From Eleginops maclovinus (taxonomy: Eukaryota; Chordata; Actinopteri; Perciformes; Eleginopidae): a stretch of DNA of 64,000 nucleotides. A program made the position numbers and the translations under genes. Each line of letters opens with the position of its first letter. Position 1 is the stretch's first letter. The stretch is from NCBI RefSeq assembly GCF_036324505.1, contig NC_086349.1, positions 27,361,759 to 27,425,758 on the forward strand, in the 5' to 3' direction. This document shows positions 9,341 to 20,800 of this stretch, piece by piece. The notes beneath the pieces were generated by a model. The model had not been told where the DNA came from and searched no databases. It saw only the letters and a list, made by a program, of their open reading frames with translations.

Positions 9341-12300
9341 ACATGTCTCCCACCCTCTGAGGCTCACACCCAACCATCCGGACTGATGAACAGCTCAACA
9401 GGTGAGAGGCTGAATTGGGCGTACTGTCCCTTCAAGACAGCTGACTTCCCCACAGTTTGGGATTTTTCCTCCTCTTCTAAAATTTCTAGATTTGACATAA
9501 AGCCCTCGTGATGTCGTGCTCATGCCTCGGAGAACAGAGTAGCTTTCCTTTCTCCACCTGTACACCCTGACTGCTCCGCCTGCAGCTCCATGGTCTCTCC
9601 TGACTGGACTCTGCATGTCACCCACAGGTTCTACGGCTTCAATTTAAAAAAAAAATCCCAGTTCTGGATTTAGATTTAACCTCTGGGAGAAAATGTTTGC
9701 TTTATTTTATAGAAATGAATAGTTTGAAATGGAATGCTTCTGTATTTTCATCCTGTTTTTAAAAATTGGTAAAAGGGAAAAGAGTCGCGGTCTAAAAGCA
9801 GTCGTTCTTTATCTGACTTTAAAGGACTTTTCTTAAGAAAGCATGTGCATTGGAGGAGTTCCAATAAATGAAACACAACAGACTGTATTTATTGGACCCT
9901 GTTTGGAAATGTACCCTGAACTTTAAAACTGTTATTTTTCTCTAAAATCAGTAAAAAATAAGTCACTTTTTGGCGTAATTGCAATTTGACCCTCCAAATT
10001 CCACTAGAAGAAATATCTGTATTGTTTTGCGTTTTGCATCTTGCAGAAAAATGGGGCCATACCTGCATTTGGTGCACAATCCTATGTCCTACAATGACAC
10101 TAAACTATGTCCAATCACAAATCCTATACCATACGTTTATAGGAATTGCAATATCAGTCAAAAATATCCAGTTTTCAAATCCTGAATTTACAAATGGGAG
10201 ATAAAGCCAGCATCAGGATTGTGGATTTCCAGCTGGCCTTGATTGCACTTTGTGTCTAAAAATAAAGTGTTGATGTGAGAAGTGCATTAATATTTATACT
10301 GTGATTAAAATGCATTTCACTTCCTCTGAGACCCCCGTCTGCCCATCTGTCCACAGACTCATACTCATGCTTTTGGAGATGAGAGGGTCATTTTGTTGAC
10401 TGAGTGTTTTAATACAGTGGTTTATTCTGTAACGTTACAGGAGCAGCTGCAGGACACCCCCCACCCCGCTCTCACTGAGCTGCAGCTATTATAATGATGG
10501 TCTGTTTGTGCAGCAACAAGTCCCTCTGTGTGTCCAATGAAATGCCTCCATTCTGACTACAGGTTCCCCCTTTATGTGCTGTGAGAGGAGGGTTTCCTGA
10601 AGCAGCTGAGGAAAGAAGAATATCTGCAAAAATGTAAAATAAAAAGTGTATTTTATTTACTGTTGAAGCAGCCCCTACAGTACTGTTTGAATCCTCCAGA
10701 TTTTCAATTTGCTCCACGTCAGAGCGACTGCCCTCCCTTCATGTTCAAACAGCTGGATGTCATTTCATTTGCAAAAAACTCTGCTCTGTTATTATTGACT
10801 TATGTCCAGTTCAGGGAATATCAATCAAAAGGTGTTGGGTTATTTTTAAGATATCTCAAAAACATTTAGATTCTCCTCACAGTCTTACCTTACCTCACAC
10901 CTTACTGACAACTGCATTTAAACTCCAACAGGCTGTCGATCAGCTGATCAAAAGTCTCAATCTGCCCCAAAACAAGGCTTTCATGTCCTTCTCATTCACA
11001 CTGGTCTCTCGGTTCCTATTGGTTTTCCTGAATCTCGTCTTGTTTATGTCCAATCCAGAGAATATCCATCAAAATGTTTATTTATTGTGAACTTTTTTTT
11101 GACATAAAAATCACTTGTTCATTCCAGCATGTCCAATCTAGAAATGTTGACTTTTTGATGTTTCAAATAGAAATGAAGTGAAATATCTTTGGGTTGGGGG
11201 CCGAGAGGACAGTTCTAATCATAAATTAACCCCCGGAGGAATCGATAAAGACAGTATTTAATTGCAGCCCTAAATCTAATACATGTTGCTTTGTTATTTA
11301 TCTGCCTCTTCACTTACCCGTCTCCGTGTGAAACTAGAGCTTTAATCAGGTTTTTCTCGACCTGAAAAAGCAATGATTAATAATAAGCAGAGTATTTCCT
11401 CTTCTGTCAGGACATAAGCTTCTGATTCCTTCGTGATTAAAGTGCATTCAGTGAGCACTAACGTCCTTTAATGTGCATTCTAAGGGTGAACAGTGAAGCA
11501 CAGGGGACGGAGGAGGGGAGTTTGTGTTAAAATTACTCTTTTAATGTGTTTAGAGTAAAGACAGACCTTTACAACATCATCCACAGCGTACACACAACTC
11601 CTTCAAACAAAGATAACCACAAACCCAGAGACGTGCCGACAGGTCTCCGCGGGGAGCCCCCCATGCACCTTTATTTAAACCAGAGACCAAAACCTTCTGT
11701 TTATGCATCCAAAATAAGACGTTTCCCCGGGTGTTTTACGAGCCAGGACTGGATCCGTCCCGCTGTGAATATTAACTCTTATAAATTAAGAAACGATGCT
11801 GCAGGTCGGACAGAGACCTGCACGGCGATACTGTGCTTAATTCATAAACCCCTGGTTCACGACGTGTTCATTCTTTAGATTAAACCCAATAAAGTGATCA
11901 CGCATCACAACGTTTCTTTTAAAAGTCCAAACCGGCGATCAATACAATTTGTAAAGGCCACGGAGCCACAGGAATGACACTGATTGAATATTTATGACAC
12001 GTTTGATCTAAAACCTGCTCCTGGTGGCAGACACAATTTGTAAAGTCAGATAAAAAATAAAAAACATCACCATAAAAATACATAGCAGACAAAACACGGG
12101 GGTGGGGGGGTGGCCTATGACTTATTACTGAATGGAACCTAGAGAGGAGAACTGGAGGATAACGTTTTTAAAGCAAGTGACAGGAAACACGATGGCTTCT
12201 AGATGAGAGGAGAGTGAAGAGGTGAGGAGAGAGACACAGGTCCTATGCAGGGATCACGGGCAGGAATCATCCGCCCGCTTTCCTCCATGTTCCCGAGATA

Positions 12301-12620
12301 GGAGTCAACCTGCGGAGAGGAACGAGTGTCAGAGGAGACGGGAGGCACCAGAGAGCGAATATACGCAGGGAATGATCCAGAAGTCCAGAAAATAATATGT
12401 GTTTGTGCATTTACAAACGCATACAGAACAGGTGTCCTGTACAGAACTGCCCTGTGCCTCTCCTCAGGTCTCCTGCTGCTTTTATTTTCCCTGTGGTAAA
12501 AACCATATGGTGGTCTACTCCAACCACCACCTGTCTCCAATATATGCCATGACACCAGGTGCCCAAAGGCGCCTTCAAAATAAAAGCATGAAAAACTACT
12601 TTAAATAATAACGCATTTAC
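9341..12620. other. Region between snph and fkbp1a without a recognised gene
   Basis: AT-rich sequence. I looked for the syntenin-2 gene sdcbp2, which sits here in human, and saw none of its PDZ motifs. On the minus strand 12199-12306 reads as a possible exon: a pyrimidine tract and CAG acceptor, then VDSYLGNMEESGRMIPARD and a stop at about 12200. I do not recognise it. AATAAA motifs on the plus strand near 9863 and 10260 could serve snph. Otherwise nothing. Confidence 0.5.
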
Positions 12621-12634
12621 TAGAAATGTATATA

Positions 12635-12677
12635 TTTATTTGATACGTTATATTATATATTTTTGCACAGTTTTATT
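12635..12677 (-). promoter_or_regulatory. fkbp1a: Poly(A) signals for fkbp1a
   Basis: Two AATAAA signals on the minus strand (plus-strand TTTATT at 12635-12640 and 12672-12677), 350-390 bases past the fkbp1a stop. They imply a 3' UTR of about 0.35-0.4 kb. Use is inferred. Confidence 0.45.
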
Positions 12678-13027
12678 TCTCTTCTTAAGTTTACATTATA
12701 CATCAAGTTATCATAATTTATCTATTACCTTTTTTAATGATCCTTTTTACAGCACATTTTTACCCAACTTCTTATTGTTTATATAATATTATATTCTATT
12801 TAGTTTGATCATTTTATTACTTTAGCTTCTTCTGTTCGGTTAGTTTTCTTTAAACTGTATTCAATTCTAAATGAAGCAACTGTCACAAAACCCACTTTGA
12901 TAAAGAAAGTATTCTGGCTGTAATTTAAAGTTTTGTCTTCGCCGTATATGATGAACAGGAAGTAGGAACGATTCAAGCTAACTTACCCTGAAGATTTGAG
13001 TGGAATTAGACAAAATGAGAGCAGAGT

Positions 13028-16000
13028 TCAGGCTTCCAGGCCGATGAGCTCCACGTCGAAGGTGAGCGTGGCGTCGCCCGGGATGATGCCCGGGTGTCCT
13101 TTGCTGCCGTACGCAAAGTCCGGAGAGCAAATCAGCTTCGCCCGCTGACCCACACTCATCTGTGGAGGGGGGGGGGGATTATCAAGAGTTAATGTATTCC
13201 AATTACACATAAAAGCTTTTCCAAAACATTTAAAACAACACAAACTAATATTCTATTCAGCCAGCAACACACAGCTTTAACGACAATAACTCAAAATTGA
13301 CTCAAATGAACAGCAGATTCATATTGAAAAAAGGACCTTGCCTTTTTGGTGCATAACAATGAACACAAGAAGATTAAATGAAAGGAGCTTTTTTTAGACA
13401 ATACATGCAAGTCTGTTTAAAGATAAAGCTGCTGTTGCCAAATGAAGTTATGCCCACAGTAGCGAACATGACGTATGATTAACTGCACGATAAAGCATAA
13501 AACATATCCAGAAATACAGCTGTTTACAGTAAAAACCAGCTCCTTACCTGCGCTACTCCTTCCTCCCAGCCTCGGATCACCTCCTGGTGTCCAATCTTGA
13601 ATTTGAACGGTTTCCCCCGGGTCCTCGAGGAGTCAAACACCTTCCCATCGGCCAGAGTGCCTGACAGAAAACACACATTTAATGCCATCAATTATCACCA
13701 CTGGTGGCTTGAACTTTTACTCCACTATATTTATTTACTTTACAGATTAGGATTAATGAAGTTAAATATAATCTCCCTTTAAATCAGACTGTAGTTCACC
13801 TGCAGTAAATCCAGCAGCTACCCTGCAGTATACAAAGCATTCAAACTAGCTGCACCTTTACCAGCTCTGAGAACACTTTAATGATCAATCATTATAAAAC
13901 ATATCAGAGATATTATTCTGAAATGGACCAATCAGACAATGACTACTTTTACTGTCGCTACTTTAAGTACATTTAGAGGAGAGTACTTTCTACTTTCACT
14001 GGAGGAACATTTAGAATACTTTCACTGTGACAGAGTATTCCTACACTCTGGTACTTCTACTTTACTCAAGTACAAGACCTGAGTACTTCTACTTTACTCA
14101 AGTACAAGACCTGAGTACTTCTACTTTACTCAAGTACAAGACCTGAGTACTTCTACTTTACTCAAGTACAAGACCTGAGTACTTCTACTTTACTAAAGTA
14201 CAATACCTGAGTACTTCTACTTTTACCCAAGTACAAGATCTGAGTACTTCTACTTTTACTGGAGTACAAGATCTGAGTACTTCTACTTTTACTCAAGTAC
14301 AAGACTGAGTACTTCTACTTTACTCAAGTACAAGACCTGAGTACTTCTACTTTACTCAAGTACAAGATCTGAGTACTTCTACTTTACTCAAGTACAAGAC
14401 CTGAGTACTTCTACTTTACTCAAGTACAAGACCTGAGTACTTGTACTTTACCCAAGTACAAGATCTGAGTACTTCTACTTTACTCGAGTACAAGACTGAG
14501 TACTTTACTTTTACTCAAGTACAAGATCTGAGTACTTGTAATTTACTCAAGTACAAGATCTGAGTACTTCTACTTTTACTCAAGTACAAGACCTGAGTAC
14601 TTCTACTTTACTCAAGTACAAGACCTGAGTACTTCTACTTTACTCCAAGTACAAGATCTGAGTACTTCTACTTTTACTGAGTACAAGATCCTGAGTACTT
14701 CTACTTTACTCAGTACAAGACTGAGTATTGTATTACTCAAGTAAGATCTGAGTACTTCTACTTTACTCAAGTACAAGATCTGAGTACTTGTACTTTTACT
14801 CAAGAACAAGATCTAAGTACTTCTACTTTACTCAAGTACAAGACCTGAGTACTTCTACTTTACTCAAGTACAAGACCTGAGTACTTCTACTTTACTCAAG
14901 TACAAGATCTGAGTACTTCTACTTTACTCAAGAACAAGACCTGAGTAGTTCTACTTTACTCAAGTACAAGACCTGAGTACTTCTACTTTACCCAAGTACA
15001 AGATCTGAGTACTTCTACTTTTACTGGAGTACAAGATCTGAGTACTTCTACTTTTACTCAAGTACAAGATCTGAGTACTTCTACTTTACTCAAGTACAAG
15101 ATCTGAGTACTTCTACTTTTACTCAAGTACAAGATCTGAGTACTTCTACTTTTACTCAAGTACAAGATCTGAGTACTTCTACTTTACTCAAGTACAAGAC
15201 CTGAGTACTTGTACTTTCTCTGGAAAAGAAGTAGCTTAATAACGGTCACTGGGAGCTAGCGTTAGCGGGGTAGCATCATGGGGAGGGTTAGCTTCACGTT
15301 ATAGGGGCTGACGGACAGCAGCTAACAGTTAGTCCACTAATGCTCCGGCCTTAAATAATAAAAGTACAATTATTTAAATGATTTAAATGTAAATTGTGAA
15401 ATTCATGCACCAAGGCCCATCGATAGCATCAAGTTAGCTATCGTTAGCCTAACTGACAACAAGCAGTCTCTTAAACATGGTATTTAGCGTTAGCATCAAT
15501 GCTAAGTAGCGTAAACCCAACTGACACAACAAGCAATGTTTCACATGGAATTCAGCTTCAGCATCGATGCTAGGTAGCCCAACTGACACAACACGCTGTT
15601 GGTTAAGATTGCATTTAGCGTTTGTGCCAATGCTAGCTTGCGTTAGCCCAACTGACACAACAAGCAATCTGCAAACATGGAATTGAGCGTTAGCGTCTAT
15701 GCTAGGTAGCCCAACAGACACAACAAGCGGTTGGTTGAAATGGTATTCAGCGTTAGCATCAATGCTAACCAGCAAAAGCAAGCAGCTAGTTAGCTTTAAT
15801 TGTTCCATACTTGTTCCTGAATTTAGCGCAATAAAACCAGACTTTCTGACCACTAAATATGAGCTTTTAACGTGCTCTCCTTTATCCTAAAAGCCCCGAC
15901 ATGTAGCGTGTTTCTCAGGTTTCTCACCGACGTAATGAACCACGACGCGCTGCCCCTTCTTCGGGAAGGTCCGTCCTGTAAATAAAGCACAATCAAAATA

Positions 16001-16107
16001 AAGCGAGTGAAATAATGCCAACACTCTGAGGGTGTATTATTATTGGTGGTAAACTGTAGACTATTCCCACCATCTCCCGGAGTTATGGTCTCAATCTCTA
16101 CTCCCAT
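13028..16107 (-). CDS. fkbp1a: FKBP12 peptidyl-prolyl cis-trans isomerase
   Basis: Four exons on the minus strand (16107-16071, 15975-15928, 13660-13548, 13159-13028) give 109 residues, the normal FKBP12 size. FKBP12 is a cytosolic prolyl isomerase that binds FK506/rapamycin, and that stabilises ryanodine receptors and restrains TGF-beta type I receptors. It starts [20 protein letters not shown]. Pocket residues are present: [25 protein letters not shown] (the Trp forms the pocket floor), FAYG and GHPGIIP, ending [10 protein letters not shown]. All junctions are GT-AG and in frame. Intron 2 (2.27 kb) carries minisatellite array C and a second tandem repeat. The gene is head-to-head with dazap2. 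Teleosts can have two fkbp1a copies and I cannot tell which this is; fkbp1b is less likely given the neighbours. Confidence 0.96.
13776..14060 (+). repeat. Left flank shared by minisatellite arrays C and D
   Basis: About 270 bases (CAGACTGTAGTTCACCTGCA through CTGTGACAGAGTATTCC) nearly identical to 37494-37770, each leading into the 32-bp array. A degraded relative without an array lies at about 16870-17040. This indicates an interspersed element that carries the minisatellite. Confidence 0.85.
14045..15222 (+). repeat. 32-bp minisatellite array C (fkbp1a intron 2)
   Basis: About 36 copies of the same unit as array B, on the plus strand, so antisense within the fkbp1a transcript. It is more degenerate than array B, with several shortened units around 14490-14740. 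Confidence 0.97.
15440..15790. repeat. Degenerate 62-70 bp tandem repeat, about 5 copies
   Basis: Five units, each containing CCCAACTGACACAACAAGC followed by GTTAGCATCAATGCTA-type sequence. GCTAGC and GTTAGC/GCTAAC half-palindromes recur. It lies in fkbp1a intron 2 close to exon 2. The long minus-strand open frame here is a product of the repeat. Confidence 0.85.
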
Positions 16108-16324
16108 GTTGGCTCTTCAATCTCTTCCCTTCCTCTTGACCTACAGGAAGCAGGAGGCAGGGGGGGGGGGTCCAATTCATGGAGAGATGTCATGTTGGAA
16201 ATGAATAGTTTTATTAGTGTGCAGATGTTTTTGTATATTTTAGTTTTCCTTTTATATTTTTGGACATTTCTAGTTATTTGTTTAACTCTATGTATTGATA
16301 ATATATGAGACAGTGTTCTTTTAA

Positions 16325-16370
16325 CTTCTTATAGAATAGAATGACTTTATTGATTCTATTCTATAAGAAG
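16325..16370. repeat. Perfect 18-bp-arm hairpin
   Basis: CTTCTTATAGAATAGAAT (16325-16342) and its exact reverse complement (16353-16370), separated by 10 bases. It lies in the AT-rich fkbp1a-dazap2 intergenic region. The arm resembles the TAGAATAGAATGACTTTATTG tails common in fish interspersed repeats, so it could be two such tails head to head. Confidence 0.85.
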
Positions 16371-16869
16371 CTGAAAGAATCTTAATAACTCGTTCTTATA
16401 CACTTTGTATTCTCTCTGTTTTCTGTTTTTGGACATTTATACCTGATTCTTTAGTTTATATATTTGTATTCTATGTTCTTACATTTTCCCCACATTTTTA
16501 CACAACTTGTTTATATATATGTTTTATTTATTATTTAGTAGACATTTTTCGTTTAACTTCTTATGTGTATATACATTTTATTATCTTTCTGATATTTTTA
16601 TGGAAATGTTAATCTAACTTCTTTAGTTTATATAGTATGTTATTATATTTTCTTACATGTTTTGCACACTTTAACTGAAATCTCATCCAATTTCAATCAC
16701 AACACTGCACATATTTTATTTTAATTTGATTATTTTAAGTACGTGGGAATAATATACTGCTTAAACCACTGGCTGTTGCAGGCTCACCTGTAAGGGACTC
16801 AACAATACAGAATTTACTGAATACATTTAGTTGATAAACACATTAATGCATCAATAATTACAATGAAAA

Positions 16870-17045
16870 CATACCATAGATATTATTCTGAAATGGACCC
16901 ATCTGCACAATGACTACTTTCCTGTCGCTACTTTAAGAAGATTTGAATGCCAATAGTTTTTTGTTTTACCTGAGTAACATTTTGAATGCACGTATTCTTA
17001 CACTCTGCTACTTCTAGTTTTGCTCAAGATCCGAGTACTTTTTCC
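16870..17045 (+). repeat. Degraded relative of the array C/D flanking element
   Basis: Contains AGATATTATTCTGAAATGGA, CTGTCGCTACTTTAAG, a decayed form of the CCTACACTCTGGTACTTC motif, and a single remnant of the minisatellite unit. It shows the element exists without an expanded array. Confidence 0.7.
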
Positions 17046-17182
17046 ACCTCTAAAAATAAATACTTATATATAGGCTCTTATCTTTTTGTGTTATATGTTC
17101 TTTTATATTCGCACTGTGGGACTGCCAGAAACGGTACTTCAATGTTCTGTATGTATAACACATGTGGAGACTTTGACAGTAA

Positions 17183-17219
17183 AGTGTCTGTTTATCTGCC
17201 TGTCTGTCTGCCTGCCTGT

Positions 17220-17271
<52 letters not shown>

Positions 17272-17291
17272 TTATCTATCTGCCTGTCTGT

Positions 17292-17326
<35 letters not shown>

Positions 17327-17342
17327 CTGTCTGTCTGTCTGT

Positions 17343-17377
<35 letters not shown>

Positions 17378-17431
17378 CTGTCTGCCTGCCTGCCTGTCTG
17401 CCTGCCTGCCTGCCTGCCTGCCTCCTGCCTG

Positions 17432-17475
<44 letters not shown>

Positions 17476-17491
17476 TTATCTATCTGCCTGT

Positions 17492-17532
<41 letters not shown>

Positions 17533-17543
17533 TGCCTGCCTGT

Positions 17544-17604
<61 letters not shown>

Positions 17605-17642
17605 TGTCTGCCTGCCTGCCTGTTTATCTATCCATCTATCTA
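17183..17642 (+). repeat. Long (CTGC)n tetranucleotide microsatellite
   Basis: About 460 bases of CTGC/CTGT units with CTCCTG interruptions and periodic GTTTATCTATCTGCCTGT islands (17175, 17270, 17472, 17620) that mark higher-order repeats. It produces two long overlapping Cys/Leu/Pro/Ala frames that are not genes. It lies just upstream of the dazap2 promoter. Confidence 0.97.
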
Positions 17643-17664
17643 TCGGCAGGGTGCGCTCGCGGTT

Positions 17665-17720
17665 ATAAAACAGCGCGTTACGTCACACCAAAGATACAGA
17701 ACGTGCTTACGTCACCACTT
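17665..17720 (+). promoter_or_regulatory. dazap2: dazap2 promoter with paired CRE-like sites
   Basis: Two copies of TTACGTCAC (17678-17686 and 17707-17715), 29 bases apart centre to centre, resembling ATF/CREB sites. A GTTATAAAA box at 17662-17670 and a CG-rich stretch lie just before them. They are 150-190 bases upstream of the dazap2 ATG. A full palindromic CRE, TGACGTCA, lies at 18265-18272 in intron 1. Motifs are seen directly; function is inferred. Confidence 0.5.
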
Positions 17721-17866
17721 CCACAACAACAAGAAGAAGCTGAAAAACAAGGAAGTGAAGGAAAGAAGCAGCCGTAAGGTTTTTAAAGGCCGTGACAGAT
17801 ATATATGAACGCGGAGCTCCTCCTTTAATTCTGATATTCCTCCAGCCTCCGGATCATCACAGAACA

Positions 17867-20800
17867 ATGAACAACAAAGGTATGTGTTCCACACCTCGTG
17901 TTGATATGTATAGTCCGTTTTCCGTTTGTTTCGGCCTGAAGATATTTACCGGAGATGGAGCTAATGTGGCTAACGGACATTAGCTCCGTTCTAATGACAA
18001 TAAACGGACATTTTCCGGATAAATATAAAGCACACGGGTCGATTGCGGGCGTCTAATTTGCTATAAAATGCTGTGTATGCTTATAATACACGGATAGATT
18101 CACTGTCACCGTTTTATCACCATAGTAATGGTGGCCAGGTCACATATTTTCAGTTAGCTTAGCATCACGAGCTATCATGATTTTTACTGTTGAAAGAGCG
18201 CTGGCTGTTGAAGCAGATTTATAAAAAAGACCGTAGTGGCCACGCGGCGCTACTGCAGCTGCCGTGACGTCATTTTGGCCCAAAAACTGGAATTCTCTTC
18301 CAAGTACAAACAGAAACTAAGTAGGGGCAGGTTAGACAAACATAATGACTATTTAGCATTAATGAAGAATACGTATTTTGTTTTCAGACAAGATTTAAAT
18401 ATACAAAATAACAATACAAAGAAGTTCACATTAGAGGTAGAAGAAAAGAGTGAATAAATAATATAAAAGTACATAGTCATATTTCCCATTTAAATATGTG
18501 TAAAAACCACACATTATATTATTTTAGATTGCTTTTTTAATGGCATTTTTGTTACTATCCCATTATATTGGTTTAATTATTGGTAAACATGTTAAGCATT
18601 TGGCTTGGAATCAGCCCATTTCTTTTTATGGATATACGATTTCCCTAAAAATAAAAAACTGTAAATCTGCGTCCATAATATCATCTTTTAAAGTCAAAAT
18701 GTCCCTATCCCTGTACTTTTTTATTCTAAAAAACCAAACAAAATTCTCTCTCAGTGCGCATGCTCAGTAAGCAAAAGGCCCAGGATCATCCGGGTACTTT
18801 CTGTATCTACAGTCGCTCTAATTTGGGCTTCATGCGCTTCTGAGCAGCTCTCGTAGGAATGAACGGAGGATCCACTTCTCTTTATACATCCATGGTTTAG
18901 ATGCATGGGAATCTAGCTAATCCGTGTCCATCATTTTAATAACACTCCGTTATTTTGGTGCAGCTGCCCAAACGGTGTGTGTCTGAATGCATGGCTCTGC
19001 TCATCGCACCGCCGGCTCACTCTTTGTCTGCGGGTATTTTCTGCTCGGATCTTTTGTTGCCGTTGGTTTCCAAGCGGCTCCTGTAGGCCTGAAACTAACG
19101 ATTATTCTCCCTATCGATTGTTTCCTTGAATAATGCTTTGTTTAGCTAATGTCAGCAAATACCACAACATGCTCATCGGTGGAGCTCATCGTGCTGCCTT
19201 CAAGGTCTGTTTTTGTCCGATAGAAATACAAAGGAAATTACAGACACTTTTGGGAAAACGAAACCAAATCATTTTTGCGTTTCTGCTGAAAAACATTTCA
19301 CCTATAGCGTTAGTATGTGATTAATTCGGCTGCACTCAGGTGTGTTCATGTTTTCCATGATGCATGTATGTGTGTTTCAGTGGATTCTTAACCACAGGCC
19401 CTGATATAAACACTATTGCTGTACTTTGTTCGGACATTTGTTATGTCATTATAGCAGAGCCGCAACTAAATCCTGATTGGTCGATTCATCTGCACGTATT
19501 TTGATCATATATGAATCATTTTACTTTTAGCTAAAAAAACCCAATATTAGCTGTTTAAATCTTCTGCTTTTCGTTATCCTAAATGATTATACACTCAATA
19601 TTTAGGGATTTTAAACAACATATAATATAGGATATTTTACAAAACATGTATATAATTAATTGGCTGCAATACTACATTATATTTTGGTGTCTCAAACATC
19701 ACCCAGGGCCCTTTTAATCTCTTGAGTATAACATTAATTTGACTTTCTTGTGGCATTTGAATTAACACTATCAGCCCACAATCACTACTGTACTCTCTAC
19801 GTGTCACTGCCCCCGACATTTTAATATCAAGATAGCTTAATTACGCCTGGATCTGTGGTAATACTCTTTGTTTCTCCTCAGAAAGATTAGAATAACTGTC
19901 CCAACATATACGACGGAGGATATTCTGAGAAACATTTAACCTAAATTCTTCTTTTGTTTTGTCACAATTTCCCAACACAGCACCATACAACACAGCCACT
20001 CACCCAGGGGTGTGTGTGTGTGTGTGTCAATCACCCAGGGGTGTGTGTGTGTCAATCACCCAGGGGTGTGTGTGTCAGACCCTGTTGAACTCTAACCTGT
20101 ATCTAATGTTGTTTGCAGGTTCATATCCTCAGCAGTCTGTGTACCCTCAGCAGAGCTCTGCACCTGTATACCCTCCTGCTATGCAAATGTCTCCTCAGGC
20201 TCCTCCTTACACAGACACCCCCCCTGCATATTCTGAGGTAATATTACACATGTATCCCATCATAACACACTACATTCTGTGCTCAGTTCTTCTAATCCAT
20301 TTCTCTGGTCTGCCTGCAGATATACCAGCCCAGATATGTGCTTCCACATCAGGTGCCCGGCCAGGTGGCGCAGATGTCCTCTCACTACCCCGGCGCTCAG
20401 ATGTTTATGCCCATGCAGCCACATATGCAGGTCGGGCAGATGGGCCAGAACGTCCCCATGGCTTACTACCCTATGGGAGCCATGTACCCCCCTGGCTCTA
20501 CAGTGATGGTGGAGGGAGGCTATGATGCTGGTGCTCGATTCACAGCAAGCAGTGGTGTCTCCATCCCAGTGAGTAACACACAGCTCTGTTATTTAAAGTA
20601 ACCCTGATGCACTCTCACTTTTCCTGATGACATTTACCTGAGACACCTATATCCCTCACAGATTCCCTCAGTAATGTAAAACTGAAATATCTTATTTATA
20701 TTCCACAATATGATGATTAGTGTTGTGTCAAAAAAACTGATTTAAAAGCTCAAGACCTTCAGCCTTTAGAGGAGACGGCCTTTCCCTGAGCTCTGAACAG

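Noticed and set aside
16986..17808. Two long overlapping frames with LPACLPAC and CLPACLPA repeats
   Set aside because: They are translations of the CTGC microsatellite. Open length follows from the repeat having no stop in these frames.
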